6,705 nucleotides of DNA. Origin: Balneolales bacterium. Lineage in GTDB: Bacteria; Bacteroidota; Rhodothermia; Balneolales; Balneolaceae. The position numbers and the translations under genes were made by a program. Positions 1 to 6,190 of this stretch are shown piece by piece; positions within the stretch are counted from its first letter, which is position 1; every line of letters begins with the position of its first letter. A model generated the notes under the pieces. It was not told where the DNA came from, did not search any database, and saw only the letters and a list, made by a program, of their open reading frames with translations. The stretch is from contig JAKSCW010000551.1 in the NCBI GenBank assembly GCA_022360375.1, positions 1 to 6,705 on the forward strand, given 5' to 3'.

Positions 1-992
1 CCAATATTTACTCCATCTGCTTCTGTTCTTGCTTCGGCCTGTAGAGCGCGATTACTCCTTGCTCCAGCATCACCATACACATAACCCCGAACTCCAATAT
101 TTCCATTTAAATTTTGCCTTGCAAAACCTATCAATCCGGCATTAAATCCACCGACATTGAAATCGCCATCATTGGCAAATTCATCACCGCGAAGTACTAT
201 TTCCCCATCACCGGCTCCAAGACCTATTCCAAAGCCGCCAATATTCTCTCTACCTACAGAACGAGCCTGTCCATAAAGCCCATATCTTCTTCCACCTGTG
301 CCTTCATCGTTTATTGCAGACCCAAATAAAGCAATATGAGTGCCTGTTCCCTCCCCACCAACTTCTCCATAAGTTCCTATTTGTGTCGCTTCGCTTCCTG
401 ATTGTGAGATGGCTTTTCCTTCAACGCCTACATTAGTTCCAAAAGTAGTAGCTTCACCGATAATCGCTGAGTTATTTACGTCCCCTTCATTCCCACTGAT
501 TTTAACCTGAAAAGCTGTATCGACTGAAGCGTCCAGTAAAATTTCCAGTGGAATTTCACCACTATCACCTCCATTAACTACGTTATGAGCTAGTAATGCA
601 TATGGAACAGAAAGTAGTTTTGTAGCTCCAAGACTTTCAAATTCCCCGGAATTCTCTATATCCACTGCCACGCCCACATAATAGTTAGTTAACCCCCAAT
701 CAATACCAGAAAAACCGGGACCCTCCTGTGCTACTCCTTCCCCAATTATTAATTGAAAAAGCCCGGCTAGATTTGTAGTTACTAAATGTGTTTCTGAATA
801 CACAACATCACCTGTGTCAGTTTCTTCAATGATGCTGATTTGAACAACAATTTCCTGATTGGATATTGGCAACCCAGAAGCATCTGTAGCTACGCCCTGG
901 AAATTAAACCCTTGTGGCACTTGAGCTAATATCCCCGCTTGTATCAAAAACAATACTATAAAAATCCCGCTAATTCTCATAAAAATCTTCAT
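1..992 (-). CDS. Secreted repeat-rich (tail-fibre/adhesin-like) surface protein, C-terminus cut off
   Basis: An open frame runs from the ATG at 992 to the left edge without a stop: 330 complete codons, C-terminus missing. Residues 1-23 form a signal peptide (hydrophobic core, likely cleavage in ILA|Q). Residues about 24-137 match the N-terminal domain of many Bacteroidota secreted proteins: 'QGFNFQGVATDASG' near 27-40, 'GLFQLIIGEG' at 77-86, 'IDWG' at 97-100 and 'LLSVPYALLAHNV' at 126-138. From about 185 the chain is glycine-rich with short imperfect repeats of the type (V/I/Y)-G-(V/T/L)-x-G, for example VGVEGKA, IGTYGEV, YGLYGQA and IGVRGYV, suggesting an elongated fibre or beta-solenoid stalk. 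Such proteins often end in a chaperone-like or T9SS sorting domain, which cannot be checked here. It starts 16 bp after the T9SS protein gene, so the two are probably co-transcribed. The start is supported by an AAGGA site; M5 (980) is the alternative. Molecular function is unknown; surface attachment or matrix is inference. Confidence 0.85.
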   Translation of the reverse strand, partial: MKIFMRISGIFIVLFLIQAGILAQVPQGFNFQGVATDASGLPISNQEIVVQISIIEETDTGDVVYSETHLVTTNLAGLFQLIIGEGVAQEGPGFSGIDWGLTNYYVGVAVDIENSGEFESLGATKLLSVPYALLAHNVVNGGDSGEIPLEILLDASVDTAFQVKISGNEGDVNNSAIIGEATTFGTNVGVEGKAISQSGSEATQIGTYGEVGGEGTGTHIALFGSAINDEGTGGRRYGLYGQARSVGRENIGGFGIGLGAGDGEIVLRGDEFANDGDFNVGGFNAGLIGFARQNLNGNIGVRGYVYGDAGARSNRALQAEARTEADGVNI

Positions 993-997
993 ATAAA

Positions 998-1002
998 TCC
1001 TT
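998..1002 (-). promoter_or_regulatory. Ribosome binding site of the repeat-rich surface protein
   Basis: AAGGA on the minus strand lies 5 bases before the ATG at 992. It is the clearest Shine-Dalgarno sequence in the window and favours 992 over the downstream in-frame ATG at 980. It lies in the 16-bp gap after the upstream gene's stop codon, consistent with translation from a shared transcript. Confidence 0.6.
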
Positions 1003-1008
1003 AAATAT

Positions 1009-1515
1009 TTATTTTATTAAAATCATTTTTTTTGTTGAAATAACTCTATTTGCCACAGTTAACCTATAGAAATACATGCCACTTGCATTATTTGATGCAT
1101 TAAAGGTAGAAGTGTAGGACCCTGCCGGTTTCTGTTCATCTATTAACGTGGCAACAAGCATTCCAATCGAATTAAACACCTGAAGCTTAACTTGTGATGC
1201 CCTGGGTAGCGTAAACTGAATATTTGTTGAAGGATTAAAAGGGTTTGGGTAGTTCTGACTTAAGTGATACCGATCAGGTAACTCAAGATTCTCTAGTTCA
1301 CCAGATGTAAGCAATAAGCCATTTATCCCAACAAAACCACTATTTAAATTTGCACTCTCTCCAGAGAATGAAGTCGTTACAACTTCTCCAATTGTATAAA
1401 AAAGGGATGTGTTTTCCCCTACTAATTGTTGACCCTGAGATGAAATTAAAAATTGTGCATTTATAGAACCCGTAACCCCAACAAATAACAGAGTGGTAAA
1501 AACTATTTTTTTCAT
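1009..1515 (-). CDS. Small secreted protein with T9SS type A sorting domain
   Basis: A 168-residue protein. Residues 1-20 are a signal peptide (MKK, hydrophobic stretch, likely cleavage in INA|Q). Residues about 24-63 resemble the short N-terminal module found in many small Bacteroidota T9SS proteins, with 'FYTIGEVVTTSFSG' at 39-52 and 'LNSGFVGI' at 57-64. Residues about 83-168 are a complete type A C-terminal sorting domain: 'YHLSQNYPNPFNPST' at 83-97, 'LQVFNSIGMLVATLI' at 111-125, 'ASGMYFYRL' at 144-152 and a basic end 'STKKMILIK'. This domain directs export across the outer membrane by the type IX system and is normally removed or used for surface attachment. Only about 60 mature residues precede it, so the cargo is tiny. 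It is the first gene of a likely two-gene unit with the larger fibre-like protein. The ATG at 1515 has no Shine-Dalgarno sequence, which is common in this assemblage. Its role beyond secretion is unknown. Confidence 0.9.
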   Translation of the reverse strand: MKKIVFTTLLFVGVTGSINAQFLISSQGQQLVGENTSLFYTIGEVVTTSFSGESANLNSGFVGINGLLLTSGELENLELPDRYHLSQNYPNPFNPSTNIQFTLPRASQVKLQVFNSIGMLVATLIDEQKPAGSYTSTFNASNNASGMYFYRLTVANRVISTKKMILIK

Positions 1516-1745
1516 TCTGTTATTGAAGTTGTTTTAATAATCATGAAAAAAAGAAAAAGATTTTTTTAATCCAAATAGAATACCCTTTTGAATTTTTCCT
1601 GAAAAGTTTTTAGCACTTATTAATTTACCTTAGTTACAAATCATTGATTTATAGTTTTCCTTATATCTACATTTATTTAAAAAAGAGATTTGTTTTACAT
1701 ATATTATTTGTGACTAACGACTAGGTAATTTTATAGCTTTAGGAA
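1516..1745. promoter_or_regulatory. AT-rich divergent intergenic region
   Basis: This 230-bp non-coding stretch separates the minus-strand secreted-protein pair from the plus-strand kinase, so promoters for both should lie here. For the minus strand, TCTATTTG (1579 to 1572) is one mismatch from the Bacteroidetes -7 element TAnnTTTG and would leave a leader of about 50 bases, but I see no matching upstream TTG element. For the plus strand, TTGTGA (1708-1713) and TATAGC (1732-1737), spaced 18 bp, form a weak sigma-70-like pair that would start transcription almost at the kinase start codon. It also holds the palindrome at 1638-1650 and a GACTA direct repeat at 1712-1716 and 1719-1723. The individual elements are uncertain; the regulatory role of the region follows from the gene arrangement. 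Confidence 0.5.
1638..1650. repeat. Short palindrome AAATCA-T-TGATTT, possible operator
   Basis: A perfect 6-1-6 inverted repeat lies near the middle of the divergent intergenic region, a typical place for a dimeric regulator to bind. Short AT-rich palindromes also arise by chance in DNA of this composition, so the operator reading is inference only. Confidence 0.25.
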
Positions 1746-3620
1746 TTGGGAAGGACGAAACTGTTCACTGTGGTATTTTTGTGTCTTGGAATTGTTGTGC
1801 AATCAACAATTGCACAGGAAAGGGAATTTAGTTTTGAAAGCAAAGACGAGACTATTGAGAGAATTATCTCAAACCTTGACGCCAGGGAATCTTTCGGCGG
1901 ATTCAGATCGCTTTATTATGTTTACATCAATGATGATGTAAACAAAGCATTGGAAATACTTGAACGGCAACTTGAATTTGCCCTGGAACAAGGGGTTTCA
2001 AGTGCAATCTCAAACACATATACAGATTTCGGAAAAGCCTATACTCGCAAAGGAGATTTCAGAAGTGCATTTGAGAATTTTCAATTGGCTCAGGAATATG
2101 CTGACATTACTGGCGACAGAGAGGTTAATGCATTGATTAGTTTTTATATGGGGGTGGCCTACCAGGAACTTGAATTGGCGGATATTGCCATTCCATTCTT
2201 CGAATATGCCCAGGATAATTTCACTTCGGCCAGGAATATTTGGCTAGCCACCTATGAACTATCTCGTTCGTATTTAAGAAAAGGGGATTTAGAAAGAGTT
2301 CTGGAGATTATCCCTATCCTTGAAATCACTCTGCCAGGATCAAATAAAAGCAGTATTAATACAAATTTTTTATACGGAGCAGTAGTATTATCAGAGCTCC
2401 ATACCAGTGTTGGAAATATTGAAAAAGCAAAGGAAATGCTTACTGAGTTATTTCCTTATATCCAGCATTATGATCGGAATTACTATTTGGGAATTGCTCG
2501 TTTAACTATGGCAAGAATAGATTCCTTTGAAAATAATTATGAAGCTGCAGTGGAAAATGCGACCGAAGCAATTAGCCATTTTGAACAACTCGGTGACAAT
2601 GCATACATATTACAGAGCCTGCTAACACTCACATTGGCATACGAGAATCTGGGTAATCCTGAAAAAGCTTACGAGTATTTGTCAGCCAGAAGAATGAGGA
2701 TTGGTCAGCTAAGAGCGCAACAAGTTGAAGCAATCTCGCAGAGAATTCAATCACAAAACATTCAAAATGCAGAAACGGAATCGTTGTTAGCCCAAAGTGA
2801 GAGAGATGAATATGTACAGAGAATTCTCATCTTCTCGCTTGCAATAGTTATAGTAATTGGAATTTGGGTTGGCTTATTGCTCTTACAGGAATCAAATCGT
2901 CGGAAAAAAACTATGAGCCAGCTTACCAGTTTAAATCAAGACAAGAACCACTTCATTGGGGTTGTTTCCCATGACCTTCGCAGCCCTTTAAATTCCATAA
3001 TGGTACTCTCAGAGTTTTTAAGAGATGATGCCGGCGAGGTTGATGCTGATACCCAAAGAGAGTACGGGACCATCATGTTCCAGGCTACACAACAAATGCA
3101 GCAGCTTCTCAATAATATGCTGGATGTGAACAAAATAGAAACTAACTCTACCACCTTACAACTGCATCCGGTGAACATTAAAGAAGTAGTAGAAAATGGT
3201 ATTGATACAATATCCATTTTGGGAAGAGATAAAGGAATAGAAACTGAACTAATACTTTCCGATGAGCTACCTCAGGTTTCGGGAGATTCAAATGCAATCT
3301 ATAGAGTATTAGAGAACCTGATTTCAAATGCATACAAGTTTTCACCGCAACACAGTACTGTTACTGTTAAAGTATCCGCTAATGATTCCATTATCGCACT
3401 CTCTGTAGCCGATCGGGGACCCGGACTAACAGATATAGATAAATCGAAATTGTTCAGGAAATTTGAAAAACTTTCTGCCTCCCCTACTGGCAACGAAAAG
3501 TCGACCGGGCTGGGCTTATATATCGTTAAAAACCTTGTTCGACAAATGAATGGTACGATATTGGTTGAAAGTAACCTTGGCCACGGCACTACATTTAAAG
3601 TTCTTTTAAATAAAGCATAA
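1746..3620 (+). CDS. TPR-containing transmembrane sensor histidine kinase
   Basis: A 624-residue sensor kinase that would autophosphorylate on histidine and pass the phosphate to a response regulator. In order: signal peptide or N-terminal anchor at 1-23 (core FTVVFLCLGIVV, possible cleavage in TIA|Q); about six TPR-like helical repeats at 87-320 (for example AYTRKGDFRSAFENF at 98-112 and LAYENLGNPEKAYEYL at 297-312), predicted periplasmic; a transmembrane helix at 359-380; a HisKA domain with H-box SHDLRSPL, phospho-acceptor H409; and a HATPase domain with N-box ENLISNAYKF (523-532), G1 DRGPG (556-560), F-box LFRKFEK (569-575) and G2 GLGLYIVK (588-595). All catalytic motifs are intact. There is no receiver or DNA-binding domain and no response regulator nearby, so it looks like an orphan kinase. 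A TAG at 1740-1742 in frame forces the start at or after TTG 1746; later starts (GTG 1770, first ATG 2151) would damage the signal sequence. The signal it senses is unknown. Confidence 0.93.
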   Translation: MGRTKLFTVVFLCLGIVVQSTIAQEREFSFESKDETIERIISNLDARESFGGFRSLYYVYINDDVNKALEILERQLEFALEQGVSSAISNTYTDFGKAYTRKGDFRSAFENFQLAQEYADITGDREVNALISFYMGVAYQELELADIAIPFFEYAQDNFTSARNIWLATYELSRSYLRKGDLERVLEIIPILEITLPGSNKSSINTNFLYGAVVLSELHTSVGNIEKAKEMLTELFPYIQHYDRNYYLGIARLTMARIDSFENNYEAAVENATEAISHFEQLGDNAYILQSLLTLTLAYENLGNPEKAYEYLSARRMRIGQLRAQQVEAISQRIQSQNIQNAETESLLAQSERDEYVQRILIFSLAIVIVIGIWVGLLLLQESNRRKKTMSQLTSLNQDKNHFIGVVSHDLRSPLNSIMVLSEFLRDDAGEVDADTQREYGTIMFQATQQMQQLLNNMLDVNKIETNSTTLQLHPVNIKEVVENGIDTISILGRDKGIETELILSDELPQVSGDSNAIYRVLENLISNAYKFSPQHSTVTVKVSANDSIIALSVADRGPGLTDIDKSKLFRKFEKLSASPTGNEKSTGLGLYIVKNLVRQMNGTILVESNLGHGTTFKVLLNKA

Positions 3621-3633
3621 TCGTTTTTACTGA

Positions 3634-3654
3634 TTTTAGATTATCTTTCTAAAA
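3634..3654 (+). terminator. Weak AT-rich hairpin after the kinase gene
   Basis: TTTTAGA (3634-3640) and TCTAAAA (3648-3654) form a perfect 7-bp stem with a 7-base loop, 13 bases after the kinase stop and 20 bases before rlpA. The stem has only one G-C pair and no clean T-run follows, so it is at best a poor intrinsic terminator. It could be an mRNA processing or stability element, or chance. Confidence 0.3.
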
Positions 3655-3674
3655 CCTTTATTTCATCTACACAC

Positions 3675-4343
3675 ATGGGCTTTTCTAAATTTTTTTCATT
3701 TCTGATGTTGGCGTTTATTGCAATAACATCAGCTTGCGGTGTTGTTGTACGTTCTGAAGGAGAAAGAGCCGGTGCCTCAGGTTCAGGTAACGCTATTGAA
3801 ACGGGAGTAGCCAGCTGGTATGGCCCGAACTTTCATGGAAAACTAACTGCAAACGGTGAAGTTTATGATATGGACGGCATGACCGCCGCGCATCGCACGC
3901 TCCCATTTAATACAGAAGTAGTAGTCGAGAATCTTGATAACGGTAAATCCGTCAGAGTTCGGATTAATGATCGAGGCCCCTTCGCGAAAGACAGGATTAT
4001 CGATTTATCAAGAGAAGCAGCAAAAAGGGTTGATATGATTGGACCGGGAACGGCACGAGTCAGGCTTTATTTGGTAAAAGGTGATTTAGAAAATTCAAGA
4101 GTTACAGACCTTAAAGTGGCCAACTATACCATCCAGCTTGCTTCGTTTAATGACGAACCAACTGCAATTCAAAAATCGGAACAAGTGGAAGGTAGCCGTG
4201 TTGAAGAAATCTTATTAAATGGACAAACCATCTTCCGGGTTTATTACGGGCTTTATCAGGATACTTCCAAAGCAGAAGAAGATCTTCAGAAACTGAGGGA
4301 TAAAGGGTTCAATGGCTTTGTTAAACAAGTAGAAAATGACTAA
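3675..4343 (+). CDS. rlpA: RlpA-family septal lytic transglycosylase lipoprotein with SPOR domain
   Basis: A 222-residue lipoprotein. Residues 1-20 are a lipoprotein signal peptide and C21 (in ITSAC) is the likely lipidated cysteine, although T at -3 makes the lipobox imperfect. Residues 43-134 form the RlpA double-psi beta-barrel: GVASWYG (44-50), the segment ANGEVYD (59-65), AAHRTLPF (71-78) and VRINDRGPF (95-103). E62, H73 and D99 align, with the same 11- and 26-residue spacings, with E120, H131 and D157 recalled as functionally important in Pseudomonas aeruginosa RlpA. The barrel therefore looks catalytically competent, cutting glycan strands that lack stem peptides. Residues 149-219 resemble a SPOR domain (YTIQLASF at 151-158, VYYGLY at 189-194), which binds denuded peptidoglycan at the septum. 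Length and domain order are normal for the family. The ATG at 3675 has no Shine-Dalgarno sequence. It follows the kinase gene by 54 bp, with a weak hairpin between them; no functional link is evident. Confidence 0.92.
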   Translation: MGFSKFFSFLMLAFIAITSACGVVVRSEGERAGASGSGNAIETGVASWYGPNFHGKLTANGEVYDMDGMTAAHRTLPFNTEVVVENLDNGKSVRVRINDRGPFAKDRIIDLSREAAKRVDMIGPGTARVRLYLVKGDLENSRVTDLKVANYTIQLASFNDEPTAIQKSEQVEGSRVEEILLNGQTIFRVYYGLYQDTSKAEEDLQKLRDKGFNGFVKQVEND

Positions 4344-4362
4344 TTCAAATTTCTGGGATTGA

Positions 4363-4408
4363 TACACTTTTCTTTTGGGTTATGCACCTGAACAAAAGTA
4401 AAAGTGTA
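4363..4408 (+). promoter_or_regulatory. Long imperfect inverted repeat abutting the crtI start codon
   Basis: TACACTTTT (4363-4371) is perfectly complementary to AAAAGTGTA (4400-4408). The pairing continues inward as CTTTTG (4372-4377) with CAAAAG (4393-4398) if T4399 is bulged out. This gives 15 base pairs with a single one-base bulge around a 15-base loop, which may itself pair GGT (4378-4380) with ACC (4386-4388). The right arm ends one base before the ATG at 4410. As RNA, the hairpin would sequester the region just upstream of the start codon and could repress translation. As DNA, it could be an operator. No T-run follows, so it is not a standard terminator for rlpA. The pairing is seen directly; the role is inferred. 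Confidence 0.5.
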
Positions 4409-4409
4409 C

Positions 4410-5888
4410 ATGAAGAAAAACATTGTCATAATTGGAAGCGGATTTGGTGGGCTTGGGGCCGCATCCCGATTGCTTTCAGCGGGCCACAAGGTTACTGTAA
4501 TTGAAAAGAGAGACAAATTGGGAGGCCGTGCCTATGTGTATGAGCAAAATGGATTTAAATTTGATGGTGGCCCAACTGTAATTACTGCTCCATTCATGTT
4601 TGATGATATTTGGGAAGCAGCAGGGAAAAAACGATCTGATTATGTTGAATTTGTACCTTGTAATCCCTTCTATCGGATTTACGATGACAAAGGCTTAAGC
4701 TTCGATTATAACAACGACCATGAGTTCACCCTGAAAGAAATTGAAAAACGAAACCCTGCTGATAAAGCAGGTTATGAAAAATTTTTGGGTACCACTAAAG
4801 CTATTTTTGATAAAGGCTTTACGGAATTGGCCGATCAACCTTTTCTGAAGTTTACTGACATGCTTAAGGTTGCTCCGGACCTGATCAAATTGCAATCCTA
4901 TAAGAATGTCTATCAATATGTTTCGCAATTCATTAAAGACGATTTTCTTCGCATGTGTTTCTCTTTCCATCCGCTTCTGGTAGGAGGAAATCCATTTGAC
5001 ACCACTTCTATTTATGCCATGATTCATTACCTGGAACGCGAATGGGGTGTACATTATGCTCTGGGAGGAACCGGGGCAATTGTAAAGGCTTTTGAGAAAT
5101 TGATTTCAGAACAAGGAGGAACATTCCATCTAAATGCAGAAGTCCAGGAAATTCTAATCAAAAATGGAAGAGCTGTTGGAGTAAAACTAACCAACGGAGA
5201 AACATTGGATGCTGATATTGTGGTTTCCAATGCAGACGTAGCATTCACTTACAAAAACCTCATAAATCCTTCGCATCGCCGAAAATATACTGACCGTAAA
5301 ATCGCCAGAACGAAATATAGCATGTCGCTATTTGTAATTTATTTCGGAACTAAGAAACGGTATCTGGATTCAGGGTTGGCACATCATAATATCATTCTGG
5401 GTCCCAGGTATAAAGCTCTTCTCGATGACATTTTCCATAAAAAGCATGTAGCAGAAGACTTTTCCCTCTATTTACATATGCCCACTATTACAGACAGCAG
5501 CATTGCTCCTGAAGGTCATGAAGGTTTTTATGTTTTATCTCCTGTCCCTCATCTTGATAGTGGAACAGATTGGAATGAATTTGCACCCGTGTACCGGGAC
5601 TCGATTATGAATTTCCTTGAAGAGAATTACTTGCCAGACTTACAGGAAAACCTGGTTGCTGAGCATTATATAGACCCGTTGCATTTCCAAAATGAACTGA
5701 ATAGCTATAAAGGCTCCGCATTTTCGGTAGAACCCATTTTGACCCAATCTGCATGGTTCCGCCCCCACAACAAATCTGAAGATGTAGATAATTTGTATTT
5801 CGTTGGTGCTGGAACTCATCCCGGAGCCGGGCTTCCTGGAGTTCTTTCTTCAAGTATTATTGCTCAGAACCTTATTGGGCCCGCCTGA
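4410..5888 (+). CDS. crtI: Phytoene desaturase (CrtI family)
   Basis: A 492-residue flavoprotein that would introduce double bases of conjugation into phytoene on the way to lycopene, the committed colour-forming steps of carotenoid synthesis, at the membrane. Residues 4-35 carry the FAD-binding Rossmann motif: IVIIGSGFGG at 5-14 and E32 at the end of the second strand, followed by LGGRAY (38-42 region) and DGGPTVI (52-58). The middle contains PFDTTSIYAMIHYLE (195-209) and GGTGAIVKAFEKL (219-231), as in CrtI proteins. The C-terminal signature is NLYFVGAGTHPGAGLPGV (461-478). Length is typical (about 490-500). CrtN- or CrtD-like desaturases are related, but the overall pattern fits CrtI best. 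The ATG at 4410 is preferred; an in-frame GTG at 4404 would add two residues and lies inside the hairpin arm. No crtB or other carotenoid gene is visible. Its last 17 bases overlap the minus-strand gene at 5872. Confidence 0.93.
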   Translation: MKKNIVIIGSGFGGLGAASRLLSAGHKVTVIEKRDKLGGRAYVYEQNGFKFDGGPTVITAPFMFDDIWEAAGKKRSDYVEFVPCNPFYRIYDDKGLSFDYNNDHEFTLKEIEKRNPADKAGYEKFLGTTKAIFDKGFTELADQPFLKFTDMLKVAPDLIKLQSYKNVYQYVSQFIKDDFLRMCFSFHPLLVGGNPFDTTSIYAMIHYLEREWGVHYALGGTGAIVKAFEKLISEQGGTFHLNAEVQEILIKNGRAVGVKLTNGETLDADIVVSNADVAFTYKNLINPSHRRKYTDRKIARTKYSMSLFVIYFGTKKRYLDSGLAHHNIILGPRYKALLDDIFHKKHVAEDFSLYLHMPTITDSSIAPEGHEGFYVLSPVPHLDSGTDWNEFAPVYRDSIMNFLEENYLPDLQENLVAEHYIDPLHFQNELNSYKGSAFSVEPILTQSAWFRPHNKSEDVDNLYFVGAGTHPGAGLPGVLSSSIIAQNLIGPA

Positions 5889-6102
5889 TATCATTGCGAT
5901 CCTCATAAAATCGTTCCTGGAAGGTAAGCCCGGAATCTGAACCACCCGTAAGAACCCGGAAAACCAAATAAATAATCAAAAAAGGACTAATACTAAATAA
6001 TCCCAAAACTATGTGGAAAGGAACCTGAGGGATGCTAACCAGTGTCACGTACAAACAAAAATATATTGTCGTGAAGATTACAACATTTTTGATCGATTTC
6101 AT
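5872..6102 (-). CDS. Small two-helix membrane protein, function unknown
   Basis: A 76-residue protein with two predicted transmembrane helices, about 6-24 (VVIFTTIYFCLYVTLVSI) and 30-50 (IVLGLFSISPFLIIYLVF), joined by a short turn containing PQVPF. The C-terminal tail is charged and soluble (FQERFYEDRNDIRR, 61-74). I judge it real rather than a shadow: most of it lies outside crtI, its composition is that of a coherent membrane protein with a basic start (MKSIK), and similar short proteins with an 'F.E.FYED' tail are, to my recollection, common in Bacteroidota. An AGAG-rich stretch lies about 6 bases before the ATG. It converges on crtI with a 17-bp overlap of the two 3' ends. I do not recognise a function; link to carotenoids is not shown. 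Confidence 0.7.
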   Translation of the reverse strand: MKSIKNVVIFTTIYFCLYVTLVSIPQVPFHIVLGLFSISPFLIIYLVFRVLTGGSDSGLTFQERFYEDRNDIRRAQ

Positions 6103-6118
6103 TCGTTTCTCTTTTGAT

Positions 6119-6147
6119 GTAATACCTTACACAGAAAGGTCATTCAA
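6119..6147 (-). promoter_or_regulatory. Possible sigma-70-like promoter for the small membrane protein
   Basis: On the minus strand, TTGAAT (6147 to 6142) and TATTAC (6124 to 6119) are separated by exactly 17 bp, a good match to the general -35/-10 layout. Transcription would start near 6112, giving a leader of roughly 10 bases before the ATG at 6102. Bacteroidota primary sigma factors usually prefer a different -7 element, so this is tentative. Confidence 0.3.
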
Positions 6148-6190
6148 TTAGTTCCATCATATCGGTTTTCACTCCTTTTCTTTTCACTTT

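Noticed and set aside
114..329. Plus-strand open frame of 71 codons
   Set aside because: It lies wholly inside the minus-strand secreted protein gene (1-992), whose translation matches a recognisable family; the plus-strand product has no signal or domain.
2936..3589. Two minus-strand open frames (2936-3217 and 3299-3589) inside the histidine kinase
   Set aside because: They are antisense to the HisKA and HATPase catalytic motifs, and their products show no recognisable domains.
4363..4408. The inverted repeat as a rho-independent terminator of rlpA
   Set aside because: The stem is AT-rich and is followed by ACATGAAG rather than a T-run, and its 3' arm reaches the next gene's start codon.
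4404..4409. GTG at 4404 as the crtI start
   Set aside because: The ATG six bases later gives the usual MKK-IVIIGSG start of the family. The GTG sits in the inverted-repeat arm and adds only two residues.
4404..4414. A single match (gTgTACAtgaa) to a CarH/LitR-like light-regulator half-site at the crtI start
   Set aside because: Such operators, as I recall, consist of several tandem 11-bp repeats; I found no second copy at the right spacing and no MerR-type regulator gene in the window.
4695..5853. Minus-strand open frames inside crtI (4695-5054, 5054-5248, 5605-5853)
   Set aside because: All are antisense to a clear full-length phytoene desaturase and encode nothing recognisable.
6175..6184. 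CTTTTCTTTT upstream of the right-hand lipoprotein, also present at 4367-4376 upstream of crtI
   Set aside because: This low-complexity pyrimidine 10-mer is expected by chance in such leaders; no inverted-repeat partner is present at the second site.
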